Of a stretch of DNA of 7,768 nt, positions 6,947 through 7,768 are shown piece by piece. Origin of the DNA: Candidatus Hermodarchaeota archaeon (lineage in GTDB: Archaea; Asgardarchaeota; Hermodarchaeia; Hermodarchaeales; Hermodarchaeaceae). The stretch lies in the NCBI GenBank assembly GCA_016840185.1, contig JAEOSV010000062.1:1-7768 (forward strand), given 5' to 3'. The translations under genes were made by a program, and so were the position numbers. Below the pieces are notes generated by a model, which was not told the DNA's origin, did not search any database, and worked only from the letters and a program-made list of their open reading frames with translations. How positions within the stretch are numbered: position 1 is the first letter of the stretch; each line of letters begins with the position of its first letter.

Positions 6947-7100
6947 TAGAATTGAATCTGAGAAACCTACGATGCGTTTTTATCCTAGGGCTTCTATCAA
7001 GGATGTAACCCATTTTTTGGGAGAATTCGTTATGAGAAATTCTAGGCTCATTTCAGTAGTGTTACTAGCGTCTCTACTATTTCCAATGTTCATTGCACCC
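6947..7100 (+). repeat. Direct repeat copy 2: promoter, leader and signal-peptide cassette
   Basis: This is the second copy of the segment at 4189-4339, about 2.76 kb downstream and in the same orientation. It carries the same TGCGTTTTTATCCTAG box, GTAACCCATTTTT element, GGGAG site and near-identical first codons. One extra T in the T-run and one more base in the leader are the only length changes between the box and the start codon. Confidence 0.8.
6973..7031 (+). promoter_or_regulatory. Putative promoter and leader of the second surface-protein gene
   Basis: TTTTTAT lies at 6977-6983 and GGGAG at 7019-7023, the latter 8 nt before ATG 7032. The arrangement copies that of the upstream paralogue. 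It follows the terminator at 6868-6935, which fits an independent transcription start. Confidence 0.5.
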
Positions 7101-7768
7101 GCAATCTACATTCCCACATCGACACCAACTCTGGCTTCTTCGGAAACCTCAACAGGCCCAAGCTTTTTTACAGAACCCTTGGCGGTGACGATTCCACCGG
7201 ATGCGATTCGCGTAGCTATATACAATGAACCAAATACTACACGTCCTGCATACGACACCACAGGCATGAGCAATCTTGCTAACTCATCAAGTCAGATTGC
7301 CGCGATTCTTCAAGCTGCAGGATACCAAGTTACGATAGTAGACTTATTTGATATCTTAGGTAATCAACTTTTGACTGCACATTTCGATGTGTTTGTAATT
7401 CCTGATAACCTTCCCCGTGAAAACATCACTAACCATGTATACGAATTCTGGCTTGGTGGTGGAGCCCTCCTCGGTCTCGACAGTTTCGCTGTCTATTCCT
7501 GTTTCATGGGCATCTTACCACCAGAATCTATGGGAAGTGATGGGTTTAGTGCATATTGGCTCTATAATGGCGATGCAGCTAATGTTACTACTCGTCATCC
7601 CGTCTCCAGAAGCTATGCAATTGGCGACACCTATACTCTTTCTTCTTGGGGGTACGGTGCATGGGATTGGACCGCTCTCATGGGCTCGTCAATTGCAACT
7701 GATTTAACTCGAGTTGCTCATGATGGCCTCATCGAAGACCGAGTTACAGTGTTAGCCTTCGACCCATC
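7032..7768 (+). CDS. Second GATase-like surface protein, 3' truncated by window edge
   Basis: The frame is open from ATG 7032 to the last base, giving 245 codons plus two bases; the stop lies outside the window. The signal peptide starts MRNSRLISVV and matches the upstream paralogue almost residue for residue. A divergent Ser/Thr/Pro-rich spacer follows (about 27-58). The visible part covers the first GATase-like module: RVAIY (60-64), AGYQVT (96-101), FDVFVIPDNLPRE (118-130), GGGALLGLDS (142-151), GILPPES (160-166), RHPVSRSY (188-195) and WDWTAL (211-216). As in the paralogue, Asp-Ser stands where active GATases have the nucleophile, and a Cys follows five residues after the Ser-equivalent turn (C157 here, C156 there). 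Sequons are present (for example N68, N84, N131, N184). Full length and a C-terminal anchor like the neighbour's are expected but not seen. A frame-1 open stretch at 7417-7707 is only a shadow of this gene. Confidence 0.85.
   Translation, partial: MRNSRLISVVLLASLLFPMFIAPAIYIPTSTPTLASSETSTGPSFFTEPLAVTIPPDAIRVAIYNEPNTTRPAYDTTGMSNLANSSSQIAAILQAAGYQVTIVDLFDILGNQLLTAHFDVFVIPDNLPRENITNHVYEFWLGGGALLGLDSFAVYSCFMGILPPESMGSDGFSAYWLYNGDAANVTTRHPVSRSYAIGDTYTLSSWGYGAWDWTALMGSSIATDLTRVAHDGLIEDRVTVLAFDP

Noticed and set aside
7417..7707. Frame-1 open stretch of 96 codons near the right edge
   Set aside because: It is out of frame with the paralogous gene at 7032, whose frame is open throughout and has clear homology.
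1..7768. CRISPR array, tRNA, rRNA or insertion sequence
   Set aside because: No regularly spaced short repeats, cloverleaf-like segment, rRNA core motif, transposase or terminal inverted repeats with target duplication were seen on reading both strands.

Overview
The window looks archaeal, and most likely comes from an Asgard-type (Promethearchaeota) lineage or a similar uncultured archaeon. The reasons are GGAG/GGGAG Shine-Dalgarno sites about 8 nt before ATG, TTTTTAT promoter boxes about 50 nt before the start codons, large extracytoplasmic proteins rich in N-X-S/T sequons and held by one C-terminal helix after a proline stretch, and GT-C-like multi-pass membrane proteins. The lineage is an inference from style; there is no rRNA or other phylogenetic marker. 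All credible genes are on the + strand, and none of the gaps between genes is longer than about 175 nt.

Layout. (1) Bases 1-902 are the 3' part of a DUF362-family gene cut by the left edge. (2) After a 113-nt gap with a stem-loop comes a probable three-gene operon: two paralogous multi-pass membrane proteins with GT-C glycosyltransferase features (1016-2230 and 2227-3546, joined by an ATGA stop/start overlap), then a 200-aa soluble protein with four evenly spaced cysteines (3577-4179). A perfect 9-bp inverted repeat brackets the junction between the second and third genes. (3) A separate promoter leads to an 862-aa surface protein (4271-6859) with a signal peptide, three glutamine-amidotransferase-like (DUF4350/ThuA-style) domains, an Ig-like domain, a proline linker and a C-terminal membrane anchor. 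A hairpin and T-rich terminator follow it. (4) A second, paralogous surface-protein gene starts at 7032 and runs off the right edge; only 245 codons are visible. It is easy to miss because no stop codon falls inside the window.

The two surface-protein genes share a direct repeat of about 150 bp that covers promoter, leader, Shine-Dalgarno site and signal-peptide codons. It is better conserved than the mature proteins. This suggests a co-expressed surface-protein family with a common expression and secretion cassette.

How the genes may work together (inference): the GT-C-like pair could add sugars to lipid-linked glycans or surface proteins on the outer face of the membrane, and the sequon-rich surface proteins are natural acceptors. 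The DUF362 protein and the Cys4 protein have no clear link to this beyond position.
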